Shown here one piece after another: positions 41,095 through 52,033 of a stretch of 52,501 nt of DNA. The DNA is taken from the NCBI GenBank assembly GCA_000442015.1, contig KE560757.1, forward strand, positions 4,101-56,601. The letters run 5' to 3'. This DNA comes from Rozella allomycis CSF55. Its lineage: Eukaryota > Rozellomycota. Both the position numbers and the translations under genes were made by a program. Numbering within the stretch: position 1 is the first letter of the stretch; each line of letters begins with the position of its first letter. The notes below the pieces were generated by a model. That model was not told where the DNA came from and ran no database searches. It was given only the letters and a program-made list of their open reading frames with translations.

Positions 41095-44000
41095 AATTTA
41101 TTTTATGGCCAAGATTGAATTTTTCCATTTCTATAAATAAGAGTTCCATTCTTTCATGCAACGGCTTCAAATCATTAGAAACAAAATCGCCGTGAATTTT
41201 TAGAGATCTTTTTATAATTTCTAAATGCTCGTCTATTAAAGAATTTAGGTTTTTTAATTCTGTGAGATTGCTTGGTGAAGCCTTAAAGGCCTCGTGAAAC
41301 TTTCTAATACCACCATTCACAGCTGCGTCTATAGCTCCATTTAATGCCATTGTAAAAGGATTAGATACACTTTTAGAAATATTTGTCTTTTTTGCTAGTA
41401 ATGCCAAATCACGAGATTTTGAGTAGATTATATTACATGCATTTTTAATTGGACTTAAATGGATACTTTGAATACCTTTTATACTACATGTGGAAACAAA
41501 AGAAGGAAAAGAACGTTCCGATGTTATACAAATCCTCTCAGCAAATAAATTCGAGTATTCATTTATTTCCTCATTCACAGATTTAATAATTGGAATGTCA
41601 AAGAAGAAACAATCAATATTACTATTTTCAGTGTGCTTCCTTGTAAATTCTGGATAGTCTGAATCAATAATAGGCAATAGCGGAGAGCTTTGGGAAAGAT
41701 CAATCTCCACTTTCTTTACTTGAATATTCATATGATCATCATTTTTAATTTTATTGTCAATCAATTCATTGTTTTTCATTAATTTCGCGGACTGAAATTT
41801 GTTTTGAATTTTCTCTGTAAATGATGAAATCTTCTCAAATAAAGCCGCTTGATAAATGAATTGTTTATTTCGAAAGAAAATTGGAAATCTCATGCCATAA
41901 AATGCGACTCGGTAATAATCTGGATAAAAGCGCTCGACTGTTGCTAATTTACGATACAATTTGGCTTGTATCTCTAGAATATCGGCTAATTTTATAAAAT
42001 TCATGTTATTTTTTAGGACTAGAGAATATTCATCGCATAATTCTATGGCCTTTTCCCATTCATTTCCTTTATCAAAGTAATCGATAATAATATCATAAAT
42101 TTTGCACTTTCTGGTAAAGCTAGATTCTTTGGGATAATCATTAAATGGCTCTAAATACGTATTTGGATCCCAATCAATCATTTTGGCATGTTCATAAAGG
42201 GCAAATGCGGCTTGAGACCAATTCGAAGCTTTTACGTGGCAATCAATAATTTTGTACAAGTAGCTTACATATTTATCAATTAATCCATTTTCTAGATACA
42301 TTTGCATTATTACAGACATGGCAAAACATCTCTCACTATCAAAATCAATACTTTGTGGAATGGAATGCAGACTATTTAATAAATCATTGAACTGCATCAT
42401 TTCTTTAGCGAATGATGCCACCTTAGAGTCTTTAGAGTTGTATAGACTATTGAAGAATGAAGAATATTGAATATCGTCCTTGTCAATCACTTGCAGTACA
42501 ATATTCCTTATTGATTTTATATCAATAGAGGATAAAATATGATTAAATATTGAAATTCCGAAATCAGAGATTGTAGATGACTTGTTGGAGCATAGTATAA
42601 TCGTTGGTTCCACAAACTCTAATGAAACCCTTGTTTGGCATTTAGCCCATATCTTTTCCAACAAATTAATAACATCATTTTCTATTTTCTGAATCATTTC
42701 ACGGTATTCGATATTCAGAAGTCTATAATCTTTGTGAAATGATTGTTGAGATAGGATAGTTGTCAAAAGAATGAAGCATTGCTCCAAGTGCAATTCCTTT
42801 TCATATGAAAAGAAGATGAATTTGAATACGATTTGGTGAATGCTGTTATAAAGAGATACCCAGTTAGATTTGAAGACATTAGACGTGAATATTGTATTAA
42901 AAACATGAAACAGTTTAGGAATAAATAGAATAGGGATTTCTTCGCCTTTTAAATTCTGAACAATCTTTAAAGTAAAAAGGTAATGATTGGAAGAAATGTT
43001 TAGGCCGATTATTTTTTCAAGTAGCGGGAAACAGTTTTCAATGAAAAAAGATTTATCAGTTTGTAATATAGAATTCAAAAGGGAAACCAGGAGATTTGGA
43101 ATGTCTTGACCTATTTGAATGTTCGTTTCAAAAAGGGAATTAACTTTGTTACAAATTTGGTTCATGACAGATTTATTATTAAGAGTTTCATTTTGAATTA
43201 TTTTTATAAAAAACAAAATTACGTGATTGGAGGAATCATTTCTGTTTACGGGCAACGATTTAATGAACGAGCATAGATGGTTGACCCTTGTAGTAAATAA
43301 ATCAAGAGAGGAATAAAAACTAACAATTATTGAATTTTTAATATTAATGTCTAAAGAATCATTGTGCATTAATTGGATTAGAGAATTTAGGAAATTATTG
43401 ATAGTAAAATCTAAATAGTCACTTTGCGTAGAATTTTTGATTAATAAAAGAAAATATTTAAAGCACAAGGTGATTTCTTTGAATTCTTGAAACTCTGAAT
43501 GATTTTCTATTATTATTGTCAATGATTGGACTATGAATGGAATAACTTTGGAGTGATTGAAATGATTTAAATAATTTTGAAGAATATTTTCGTCTTTATC
43601 AAATTCCATGATTGTGTTTAAAGTGAAAATTAAAGCGTTTAAACTTGAAAGTTGAACTTGGCTGAGCAATTTTAGATCTGATGACCCAGCCACAGTAGAT
43701 CTTTGTTTACTTTTGAAAGAATAATCGAAAATTTCAAATAAGCAATTTAAAGAATTTTCATGAAATAAAATTAAATCCATTTTTGGAACTTTTAGAAAGT
43801 TTGATAGAATCGAAGTAAGTCTTAAAGTGAATTTACGATTATTCCAATCTAAAAGATCTGAAAGATTTTCATTGTGAGTGAATCTATTAGAAAGAAAAAA
43901 AGATGAAACTTGAACATAATCACGTGAAAAGGTTAATTTTGCCTTGTTAGATCTTCCAGTTGAATTTTGTGAATTTACAGATTTATTATCTTCAAATGAA

Positions 44001-45763
44001 GCTTTTGATTTTGAATCATCGAAAGAGAAACGAGAATCAAAAGATTCAAGATCTGAAATAGGAGAATTTATTAAATTTGAAGAAACGTTTAAAGAATTTG
44101 TTGAATTTGAATGAAATGATTGATAAATTGAATGATGATTTAAAACTTCATTGTTGTAACGATAAAGAGGCAACGTATGATGTTTATTCTCAACGAGAAC
44201 TTTTAAATTTTGTTTGTTCAAAGGGAAAATTGCAAAAGCGAAATTCTTTAATTCAGAATCATTAGAAGAACAATGTTTAAAAGTTAGAAATAAATAACAA
44301 GAAAAAATAAATTCATTTTTCAATTTAACGCAAACGGTTTCATTCCAATTTGGACTATTGTTGTGGTATTGAACAGAAGAATAGTAAACAGATTCTAATT
44401 TTTCATTCACTTTAAAACAATTATCTATAAAACTTCCATCTTCTCTTCTTAATTGAATCGTCACTAGAATATTTTTATTTCCAGATTTATGACCCTGGTT
44501 AAATTCTCCAAAGTTTAATTCAAAAAATAATTCATTAATTTCAGTTTTATTAAAGAGATTAAAAATGTCAATTTTATCTTTAATTATTAAACTAGTTTCT
44601 GGAATCTCTTTATTTAATTCATCATCTTTTTCAATTCCAATGCAAATATACTCAACTTTACTATCTTTCTCAATAGATAGATTAGAATAACTATTTATTA
44701 AATCCTCATGAATTAATCCAAAATTATTTTCTCCCAAATTAAATATTTTCATAAATCCTTCTTGGCTCTCACTCTTTATCTGCAAAACTGCAACACCAAA
44801 AGGTCGCTTCATTTTTATTTCATTAATAGATTTTAAGTTCTCAAATGATCTCAAACTCATCATTGACGATCTTTTATTCTTCAAACTAAAATCTTCTTCA
44901 ATCATTTTCCCATATCTGTAAATATGACACACTAGAAATATGGTTCCATTCAAAACATCATTTCTCTTTACATTCATAAATCTAGTCTTAACATTTCCTA
45001 TCTTTCTTTCATCTATTGGCATTCCATACATAGTCAATGGTACCAGAAAATTATCTGAAATATATTCCTTTAATCTAGTATCATACAATCTGAAATTCAA
45101 ATAACTCATCTCTTCTGGTCCACAAATACTAGCAACACACGCTTTAAAATTTAATATTAAATTTATAAACTGGCTCTGATGCTCTTCTCGCCCTATTATC
45201 TCTTCTTTTACTATTAAAGGATTTATCGAATTGTATTCTGTAAAAATTTTCTCGACGTCTTCACTCTCATTTGCTACTATAGGCAATTCTAGTAATCTAT
45301 TCCCTTCTTTTATTAATTCAATCAAACGAAGAATGGCATCTTTATTGTGTTTTTCACTTATAAGCAATTCCTTCAATTCTTTTATCTCTTTGGTCAAATC
45401 CAAAATTCTAGAAAAATTTTCATATTCTCTATTCATTATACTAGTCTTTACTTTTTGAGACCACAGAAACAGTATTGGGGCAATTTCATTCAGTAACTTT
45501 TCCCTCACATCAATGCCACCTTCCAGACTAGAAAATGTTAAAAACTCATAACGCTTAATCACGGAACACGGAAAAATTCCCACTTTCCTTGTCAATACAT
45601 CAATTCCTCTAAACCAGCCGCTCCCGTGCCTCTCAATTACCACCACAAAGTCTCCAACATCAAGCGCCATTTGATATTTCGAACTGTCCAATGTTGATTC
45701 TACAGGATTAAATGGACACACTACTTTTCCCAAATATGGCTCTTCCAATAATGTCCAATTCAT
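41087..45763 (-). CDS. DOCK-family Rho/Rac guanine nucleotide exchange factor
   Basis: Large GEF that activates Rac/Cdc42-type GTPases through a DHR-2 domain. From MNWTLLEEPYLGKVV at 45763 it has about 1,558 residues in one uninterrupted exon. An SH3 domain comes first (ALDVGDFVVVIERHGSGWFR, IFPCSVIKRYEF). A DHR-1 (C2-like) domain follows: NILVTIQLRREDGSFID and NSPNWNETVCVKL. A long helical solenoid is next, and the C-terminal DHR-2 domain includes VKASNWSQAAFALYEHAKMI, YYRVAFYGMRFPIFF, KQFIYQAALFEKI and the nucleotide-sensor end NPFTMALNGAIDAAVNGGI. SH3 plus DHR-1/DHR-2 is the DOCK-A/B arrangement. The frame stays open to 46036, but that part overlaps the divergent secreted gene and lacks domain support. 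Confidence 0.9.
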   Translation of the reverse strand: MNWTLLEEPYLGKVVCPFNPVESTLDSSKYQMALDVGDFVVVIERHGSGWFRGIDVLTRKVGIFPCSVIKRYEFLTFSSLEGGIDVREKLLNEIAPILFLWSQKVKTSIMNREYENFSRILDLTKEIKELKELLISEKHNKDAILRLIELIKEGNRLLELPIVANESEDVEKIFTEYNSINPLIVKEEIIGREEHQSQFINLILNFKACVASICGPEEMSYLNFRLYDTRLKEYISDNFLVPLTMYGMPIDERKIGNVKTRFMNVKRNDVLNGTIFLVCHIYRYGKMIEEDFSLKNKRSSMMSLRSFENLKSINEIKMKRPFGVAVLQIKSESQEGFMKIFNLGENNFGLIHEDLINSYSNLSIEKDSKVEYICIGIEKDDELNKEIPETSLIIKDKIDIFNLFNKTEINELFFELNFGEFNQGHKSGNKNILVTIQLRREDGSFIDNCFKVNEKLESVYYSSVQYHNNSPNWNETVCVKLKNEFIFSCYLFLTFKHCSSNDSELKNFAFAIFPLNKQNLKVLVENKHHTLPLYRYNNEVLNHHSIYQSFHSNSTNSLNVSSNLINSPISDLESFDSRFSFDDSKSKASFEDNKSVNSQNSTGRSNKAKLTFSRDYVQVSSFFLSNRFTHNENLSDLLDWNNRKFTLRLTSILSNFLKVPKMDLILFHENSLNCLFEIFDYSFKSKQRSTVAGSSDLKLLSQVQLSSLNALIFTLNTIMEFDKDENILQNYLNHFNHSKVIPFIVQSLTIIIENHSEFQEFKEITLCFKYFLLLIKNSTQSDYLDFTINNFLNSLIQLMHNDSLDINIKNSIIVSFYSSLDLFTTRVNHLCSFIKSLPVNRNDSSNHVILFFIKIIQNETLNNKSVMNQICNKVNSLFETNIQIGQDIPNLLVSLLNSILQTDKSFFIENCFPLLEKIIGLNISSNHYLFTLKIVQNLKGEEIPILFIPKLFHVFNTIFTSNVFKSNWVSLYNSIHQIVFKFIFFSYEKELHLEQCFILLTTILSQQSFHKDYRLLNIEYREMIQKIENDVINLLEKIWAKCQTRVSLEFVEPTIILCSNKSSTISDFGISIFNHILSSIDIKSIRNIVLQVIDKDDIQYSSFFNSLYNSKDSKVASFAKEMMQFNDLLNSLHSIPQSIDFDSERCFAMSVIMQMYLENGLIDKYVSYLYKIIDCHVKASNWSQAAFALYEHAKMIDWDPNTYLEPFNDYPKESSFTRKCKIYDIIIDYFDKGNEWEKAIELCDEYSLVLKNNMNFIKLADILEIQAKLYRKLATVERFYPDYYRVAFYGMRFPIFFRNKQFIYQAALFEKISSFTEKIQNKFQSAKLMKNNELIDNKIKNDDHMNIQVKKVEIDLSQSSPLLPIIDSDYPEFTRKHTENSNIDCFFFDIPIIKSVNEEINEYSNLFAERICITSERSFPSFVSTCSIKGIQSIHLSPIKNACNIIYSKSRDLALLAKKTNISKSVSNPFTMALNGAIDAAVNGGIRKFHEAFKASPSNLTELKNLNSLIDEHLEIIKRSLKIHGDFVSNDLKPLHERMELLFIEMEKFNLGHKINFI

Positions 45764-45944
45764 GTCAATTGTCAATTTGTGGCTTACAGCAGCATCATTA
45801 AACGTGAAATTAAATATGGTAAAAATAAAATTCCAAAATACTTTCCGAATCATCAACATTATCATTATACCGTTTTCGTAATTTATGAAATATTTTGTCA
45901 CTTTATCCGAAAACGTGTCACACTCGGTCAAGCCATCACACCAG

Positions 45945-46541
45945 ATGAAACTTGCATTCGTTCCATCCGTACTGCTCCTTGTGACTGCTGCATCTGCAAA
46001 CTTTCTGCAAAATCCTTTGTCTGTTAGCATCATCAATCTCGAATCTCAGAAACGAAAAGATCCAGAGCAGGGTACTACGGTGACTCTTGCCCCGCATCTT
46101 TCATGCACACATCCATGGCTCACTTATAAAGTTTTAGAAAAGGGAGCACACGATAGTCAAAGATTTTCATTCAATTTGCATCCTTTCAAAGATCAGATCT
46201 TCAAAATCAGCGACATCAATGGAAAATATTTATCACTGCACTCTTCTCTTTCCGAAAGTCTTGTATTGTGCCATGGCGAAGAAAAGGATGGCGAATTTTT
46301 CAAGTTTATTCCAATCGAAGTAAAAGACGGAAAACATATCGGATTTCTGGCTACCAAAAATAACAAACTGTTATACAAGGGATTAAACGGATGGATGATG
46401 GCGATGGAAAAATCAGAATGGGAAATTGATAATATGAATTGCAATGAAAGCCATCGCGGTCATTTAAAGTTCTGCTTTGAAATCAGTTATCAATCAAGAA
46501 AAGTGACAAAGAAAGTTAGATTTAAAGATGTCATTGAATAA
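45945..46541 (+). CDS. Secreted orphan with beta-rich repeats (possible beta-trefoil)
   Basis: 198 residues, single exon. The ATG at 45945 gives a clean signal peptide (MKLAFVPSVLLLVTAASANF), so the 20 codons upstream in frame are probably not used. The mature part has repeats of a beta pattern: FKISDINGKYLSLHSSLSES, HIGFLATKNNKLLYKGLNGW, each with G-K-x-[LI]-x-[LF], reminiscent of beta-trefoil or fascin-like folds. Cysteines at SCTHPW, VLCHGE, NCNE and FCFE may form two disulfides. No family is recognised. It ends only 16 bp from the convergent exchanger stop. Confidence 0.72.
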   Translation: MKLAFVPSVLLLVTAASANFLQNPLSVSIINLESQKRKDPEQGTTVTLAPHLSCTHPWLTYKVLEKGAHDSQRFSFNLHPFKDQIFKISDINGKYLSLHSSLSESLVLCHGEEKDGEFFKFIPIEVKDGKHIGFLATKNNKLLYKGLNGWMMAMEKSEWEIDNMNCNESHRGHLKFCFEISYQSRKVTKKVRFKDVIE

Positions 46542-46557
46542 ATTCATTTAATTTGCT

Positions 46558-48204
46558 TTATTTTGTTTCTGTCAATTCAATGTCACATTCTTGCCTTGGT
46601 GTATTTTCCAAAGATTGCAATTTTTGTGAAGTTTCAATTTCGTCATAGAGAGCATGTATACTGCCTTGGCGTGTTAGAAAAGGTATTAAAAAACTAATAA
46701 ATGAATAGTTTTAATTCTTTTTACTTTTTGTCAAAATATTTCCATTTCCTAAGAAAATACTGAAGTTTGACCTTTTCACTGATCGACGCACGAGGGGAAT
46801 CTAATTCGGCCTCCTTAACTTCCAAATCAAGTTTCAATGCTTTCAAAACTGATATTGTTCCTGAGCCAATAATAATTAAACTGATAAATACAATGCACAA
46901 AGTTGTTCCTAGCATCAATTGTTTAAATTTACTTTCATAACCACTCATATCATACAGCTGAAATGCAAGAACATATGAAAGTGCTCCTCTTAAACCAGAA
47001 AAAAAGAAGAAGAATTGATGCTTGATGCTATACTTAAAAGTTGGCCTAAAATAATTTGCCAGCCCGCAAATCAAAAATACATGTAATCTCGATAAAACAA
47101 CAGCAACCTGGTATAATTAAAGTTATTTTAATTACCACTCCAACTGAAATAAACCCTGGATTATATTCAGGATGCTTATCACCAAGTGCCACAATCGACA
47201 GTCCCAGAAAAACAAATATAATGGTTTCAGTAATATGAGCAAACACTCTGATAACATCCTAATATTTAATATAAAGTAATATCACTTTGCTTAGCAGGGC
47301 ACCTTCGTGTGATAAATAATGGGCTGCATAGTGCGCAGTAGAAATTCCGCAAAATAAAATGCTAACCATTCCAGATAGTTCAAGCCATTCACCAAGTATA
47401 TATGAACTGTAGGCAAAAAAGAAAACAAAGGTAACCTGCGTGGCGGGCTCTTCAAATTCACAGTGTTTCAAAATCTTGGCAAGAAACATGCCAAGAAAAA
47501 TTCCTAGCAAAAGAGAGCCGAGAAAAACACCGACAGATTCAAGGGCACTTGTAAAATACATTGATGGATGGATTGATTCAGTGGCAAAATATGTCACAGT
47601 TCTATATATTATTAATGAAACTGCATCATTAAGCGCACTTTCCCCAAATATTGTGATATATAAGTAAGGCTGAATGGGAACTTGTTGGAGCACCGCCAAA
47701 ACTGACACAGTATCTGTCGCTGACATAATTGCGCCGAATGTAGCGGACTCAATAATCGAAATCGGATTTGAAGTCATTTTTGATCCGAAATATATGATAA
47801 CAAGCATAATGCCTGCACTGATAATTGTGCCAAAGAAGGCAAGTGATACAATTGTCCCAAAATTCTTGAAAAACTTTTTCCTTTTGATACTATAACCAGC
47901 CTTTAAATCACAAGAACAATAAAGTTACCTCAAACAAGATCGGCGGTAGAAGTACTAAATAAAAGAAAGAGGTATTCATTTTCATTTTCGACTGCATGGT
48001 TTCTAAACTAATCAAAGGTGTAAAAAACCGGATCAAGAATGCAACAATAGTGCTAAGTAAAACTGTTCCAGCTGCTTCTTGAATATAATTGTACAGCCAG
48101 CTTCTTTTTAATAATGAGTTCATGTAAAAGCATAGTAATACTAATGATATTAGAAATAGTTCTTGAGCAAAATAAGATTTGTAATCCACAATATTTTCGC
48201 TCAT
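46558..48204 (-). CDS. NHX1: Na+(K+)/H+ exchanger, endosomal/vacuolar NHX type
   Basis: Cation/proton antiporter of the CPA1/SLC9 family, 510 residues from five exons (introns 28, 27, 28 and 31 nt). About 11 hydrophobic segments are seen. The family blocks are FFYLVLLPPILFEAGY (the FFxxLLPPI amiloride site), ESATFGAIMSATDTVSVLAV and FGESALNDAVSLIIY with the paired Asn-Asp of the ion site. SGLRGALSYVLAFQL carries the conserved arginine and FAHITETIIFVFLGLS the glutamate. A short cytosolic tail fits the organellar class. The start at 48204 is the first ATG with the right frame; an extra upstream exon is possible. Confidence 0.92.
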
Positions 48205-48321
48205 AACATAAACAAATAACGGTGCATTACAAAGCAAAGACCTATCTCAACAAATGCATGCTGTTGATTTTTAAATTTCAGGTCAGTTTTAACAGAACAA
48301 AATAAGAAATTTCACCATCTC

Positions 48322-50639
48322 ATGAAAAGTTTTTTAAAAGTTATTGGGACGGGTACTGGTGATTCAACACCATCGTTTTTACTATTTTTTGATCAACAAA
48401 GATATTTATTCAACTGTGGTGAAGGTTTACAACGACTTTTCACCCAGCATAAATTTCGATTCGGAAAGTTGGGGCACATATTTTTGACTCAACTGTCTTG
48501 GGAATCATTTGGTGGATTACCTGGAGCTATTTTAACTGTATCAGATCAAGGCTTTCCAGGATTTGAATTGTGGGGACCTTACGGACTCCATCATGTTGTC
48601 CACAGCTTACGCTCATTTGTAATGAGGTAAATATATGTTTAATGAATAATTTAAAGACCAAATTTTGTTGTTACGTTAAAAGAGATTGCCGAAGATGATG
48701 TCCGAGAATTTAAAGATGAGAACATTACAATGAAACTTGTTAAAATAATTTCAACTCAAACCTCAAATAAAGGCTCTGTAGAAAAACCAAAGATTTCCAA
48801 GAAAGGATTTTTCTCGCCGGCTGTGAACGATGTATTGAAAAATAGTTTTGAGGCAATTATGTCCAAGCAAAAGGAATCGGTAATTTGTTACTATTGTCAG
48901 TTAAATTCTGGCCCTGGAAAATATTCAGTCGATAAATCTAACGCTCTGGGCGTCCCAATAAATCAAAGAAGTAAACGTTTAGTGGTGTCGATAAATAAGG
49001 GAAATTAATTGACGGAGAAAGCATTGTGCTCGAAAATGGTACCGTTGTAAAACCAAGTGATGTTATACTTCCTCAAAAACCTGGAAAAGTTTTTGTTGTT
49101 TATGCCTGTCCATCCACTGACTATATTCCAGATTTAGAATTAAAGAAGAATTTATTTCACATTAATGGCGTTGAAGCAGATTTAGTTATCCATATAACAC
49201 CCGAGCACGTAATGAAGGATCCTAGATACCTTGCCATTGTTGCCCAACATCGAGGATCACAACACATGTGCATTCACGAGAGTTTAAGCGACAAACCTTT
49301 CATTTTCCCAGATTTTGAAAATTACCATCATGAGAAGTTTGATAAAATTGATACTCTTATTCACACACCTCTTTGGTCTGATGTTTCGCCTTTGAAAGCC
49401 AAGGAAGATATTATTCCAAATGAGAAACTAAAGATTGCTAAAACTTCCACAATTTTTCATTTTGAGCCCAAAGTATATTTGGATGAGAGCGAAGAAGTGC
49501 AAGGAAAACAGCTCAAGCTTGCAAATATGTTAGATAACATTCTACTCAATTTAGACCAAAAGGAGTCTGTAGTCACATTTTTTGGAACGGGATCATGTAT
49601 ACCATCAAAATATAGAAATGTTACATCGATTTATGTCAGAATTAAATCTTTTGAATTTTTATTTGACTGTGGGGAAGGGACGCTGGGTCAAATGGTTCGA
49701 CACTTTGGCTGTTCTCGGAAATCCGCCCTTCTGTCACCTTCGAATGATATAAAAGTTGAATTCTCACAACTTGAAGGTGTTGATAAAAAGTTGTTAAGCA
49801 TTCGATGCATTTTTATAACACACATGCATGCTGATCATCATTTGGGACTGATACGTATTATTTCTAATAGACAAAAGGTAAAATCGAGTGTACGCGTTAA
49901 TTAGGTACTTAAACTGCTAGTAAACCCATCTGAAATTCCAAAATTAACCATCGTTGGCCCTGGTCAACTAAAGACTTGGCTTGATCAATTTAACTTGGTT
50001 ATAGATTATTCCAATATTTATGAATTCATTGATGTTAATCAATTTGTGCAAAACAATAATTCTTGCTCAACTTCTGGTTTATCTATAGATGCCATCAAAG
50101 CTATTCACTGCCCTTCGTCTTATAGTTACATTATATCTGTTGAAGATAGCATAAAAATTGCGTAATTCATTTCCGACTCAATAAATAGGTTTTCTGGAGA
50201 TTCAAGGCCAAATCCTGAATTCTCGAAAGCTGCGAAAGGGGCCGATTTGTTAATTCATGAAGCCACTTTTGAAAACTCCCTTCAAGATCATGCGATCAAA
50301 AAGGGTCACTCTACAATTCAAGAAGCATTTGATGTAGCCAATGAAATGAATGCTAAATATTTGATATTGACCCATTTTAGTCAAAGGTATCAAAAAGTCC
50401 ACGATACTTATAAACTATTGGATAGCACAAATACATTTGATATTCCATATTTTCTGGCATCTGATTTAACTACCTGGAATTCCGATCTTTTAATAAATGA
50501 AAGAAATGTTGAATTGCACAGAAAGATTCGGTCATTCATCGATGAAAAAGAAAAAGAAAAATCCATAAACTCTCAAATTCCAGTTCAGAATGATAACAAA
50601 AACAAAAAACTGAAGAAAACGCAAACTGTACTTCAATAA
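48322..50639 (+). CDS. TRZ1: tRNase Z, long form (tRNA 3' endonuclease)
   Basis: Removes 3' trailers from pre-tRNAs in nucleus and mitochondria. Introns of 30, 29, 27 and 27 nt give 734 residues, matching the two-lobed ELAC2/Trz1 form. The N-terminal degenerate lobe has VIGTGTGDSTPSFLLFF and RYLFNCGEGLQRLF. The catalytic C-terminal lobe starts at VTFFGTGSCIPSKYRNVTS, has FLFDCGEGTLGQM, and carries the zinc motif in FITHMHADHHLGLIRII. AFSGDSRPNPEFSKAAK, LIHEATFENS and YLILTHFSQRYQKV complete the metallo-beta-lactamase site. The intron after PINQR restores GESIVLENGTVVKPSDV. Confidence 0.95.
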
Positions 50640-50731
50640 AGCTCTTATACTTTATTTCATGGTCTTGAATGGGATTGATTTCTACCTCCTTCGTTTTGTT
50701 CCAAATTACTATATATGGGCAAATGAATATC

Positions 50732-51195
50732 TTACTCGTAGTCATTTTCAGTTTTAGAGAGCAACCTATTGCGTTCCATTGGATCTTTAGCACTGATGTA
50801 CTTTATATACATTTGCTTGACCTTCTTTTTTGTTGCCTCACCCATACCGGAAAGTTTCGCTACCCAATCGCTTTCAGATTTTACTTCAGCTTCACCATTT
50901 TCTAATCTCGACTCAAAATTTACTCATTACCTGACACTGACCTTCTGAATTCTCCGTCCATTTGTAGCTCATTGACGAAGGTCTCATCTTGCAAACTTCT
51001 TGCAAATAATTCATCCTCTCTAATTTGTGCCGCCCTTGCCCTCTCGTCTGGCGGACTGTCATCGGACATTTCAAGCAAAACATTCAGTGTTCTTTCAAAG
51101 TCACCCTGATTGGATGAAAACACAGAAGAAATTATTTCCTTATCTAATTGGGGAAATATACAATGCAATGAATCCACATTATCAGTGTCAGACAT
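50732..51195 (-). CDS. CUE-domain protein
   Basis: 144 residues from two exons with a 29-nt intron at 50902-50930. The CUE ubiquitin-binding domain is near the N-terminus: VDSLHCIFPQLDKEIISSVF, then DFERTLNVLLEMSDD (FP and LL motifs conserved). A helical region (RARAAQIREDELFARSLQDE) follows, then a lysine-rich C-terminus (LSGMGEATKKKVKQMY). Cue5 and TOLLIP-like adaptors link ubiquitylated cargo to autophagy or sorting, but no C2 domain is present here. Its cellular role is not clear from sequence. Confidence 0.8.
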
Positions 51196-51388
51196 ATTTT
51201 AAGTTTTGTTTAATGGGAAACAGAAATCCGAAATCTCCATAATTTAAATTAGGGAGTTCAACAAGATGATCCATTAAGTCCACTTCTTTTGGGCTTATTT
51301 TATAGAATTTATTCATAGGAGTTAGTGTTGAAAAAGTTGCGAACTGTGCTTTTATACCTTCTTTTTCTCAGACATATAATTTGACCAA

Positions 51389-51607
51389 ATGAGGAACTTT
51401 CATGAAACTCTCAGATTAAAGAATGATTGGATTCAGCAGGTGATGGAATTGCATAATCAAGTGGTGGGTGAGCTTGCTGTCTTAAACGCCGATTTAAATA
51501 AGATTTTGCCATACATAAAAGGGGTCACTGGGCTGCTTCTCAGCTCCCTGATCAATCTTAATGCATTCCCTTTTCAGAGATCATCTGATGTGGGAAATGT
51601 TTTTTAA
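51389..51607 (+). CDS. Short ORF, uncertain gene or gene fragment
   Basis: 72 codons. The first half (LRLKNDWIQQVMELHNQ, VGELAVLNADLNKILPYIKG) looks like a helical, coiled-coil-prone protein. The second half lies in the left arm of an inverted repeat and has no clear structure. The opposite strand carries an alternative partial reading there. I do not recognise a family, and cannot tell a real small gene from a remnant. Confidence 0.3.
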   Translation: MRNFHETLRLKNDWIQQVMELHNQVVGELAVLNADLNKILPYIKGVTGLLLSSLINLNAFPFQRSSDVGNVF

Positions 51608-51835
51608 TAATGTGATATATTTGTCCGGTATACTTTCAATGTTGAAATCTACAATAAATGACAATGTCCCCACGTCACCAAACACTTTATTATCTATAAA
51701 TTGAAACAGGTGATCTCTGCCAAGTGAGTGCATTAAGATTAATTGAGAAGCAGCCCAATGACACCCTTATGTATGGCAAAATCTTATCCGAATTGGCGTT
51801 AAAGACAGCAAGCTTCTTTTTAGGTAAATTTATTT
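51470..51835. repeat. Inverted repeat, arms of about 115 bp with about 120-bp spacer
   Basis: Bases about 51470-51592, read in reverse complement, match about 51708-51830. Shared blocks include GCATTAAGATT, GAGAAGCAGCCCA, TATGTATGGCAAAATCTTAT, GGCGTT and AAGACAGCAAGCT. Identity is roughly 80% with several short indels. The right arm is open on the plus strand (ALRLIEKQPNDTLMYGKIL), and the left arm on the minus strand reads similarly but degenerate (MYGKILFKSAFKTAS), so the repeat may be two inverted copies of an exon. Confidence 0.6.
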
Positions 51836-52033
51836 CTCAAATTTACTTNGTGATCTCTGCCAAGTGAGTGCATTAAGATTAATTGAGAAGCAGCCCAATG
51901 ACACCCTTATGTATGGCAAAGTCTTATCCGAATCGGCGTTAAAGACAGCAAGCTTCTTTTTAGGTAAATTTATTTCTCAAATTTACTTATTAAATACTTA
52001 TTAAAAAAATTGATCAAAATATAAAAGATGTAT
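51608..52033. other. Stretch without an assignable gene
   Basis: These 426 bases hold the right arm of the inverted repeat, its assembly duplicate and the 3' side of the Elongin B gene. Plus-strand (MLKSTINDNVPTSPNTLLSI; GDLCQVSALRLIEK) and minus-strand (VFGDVGTLSFIVDFNIESIP) segments both look weakly protein-like, but I could not join either into a gene. Confidence 0.4.
51709..51988. repeat. Direct copies of about 139 bp flanking N at 51849
   Basis: Bases 51710-51848 and 51850-51988 are nearly identical, differing at about two positions (ATC/GTC and TTG/TCG in one plus-strand frame). The N between them marks a probable unmerged contig overlap with allele-like differences. Confidence 0.8.

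Noticed and set aside
45764-46036. N-terminal extension of the DOCK gene
   Set aside because: It overlaps the divergent secreted gene, lacks domain support and lies upstream of a good start next to the SH3 domain.
51240-51366. Minus-strand ORF upstream of the CUE gene (ends NLKYV)
   Set aside because: It ends within the CUE start codon context, has no recognisable motif and is probably 5' leader or spacer.
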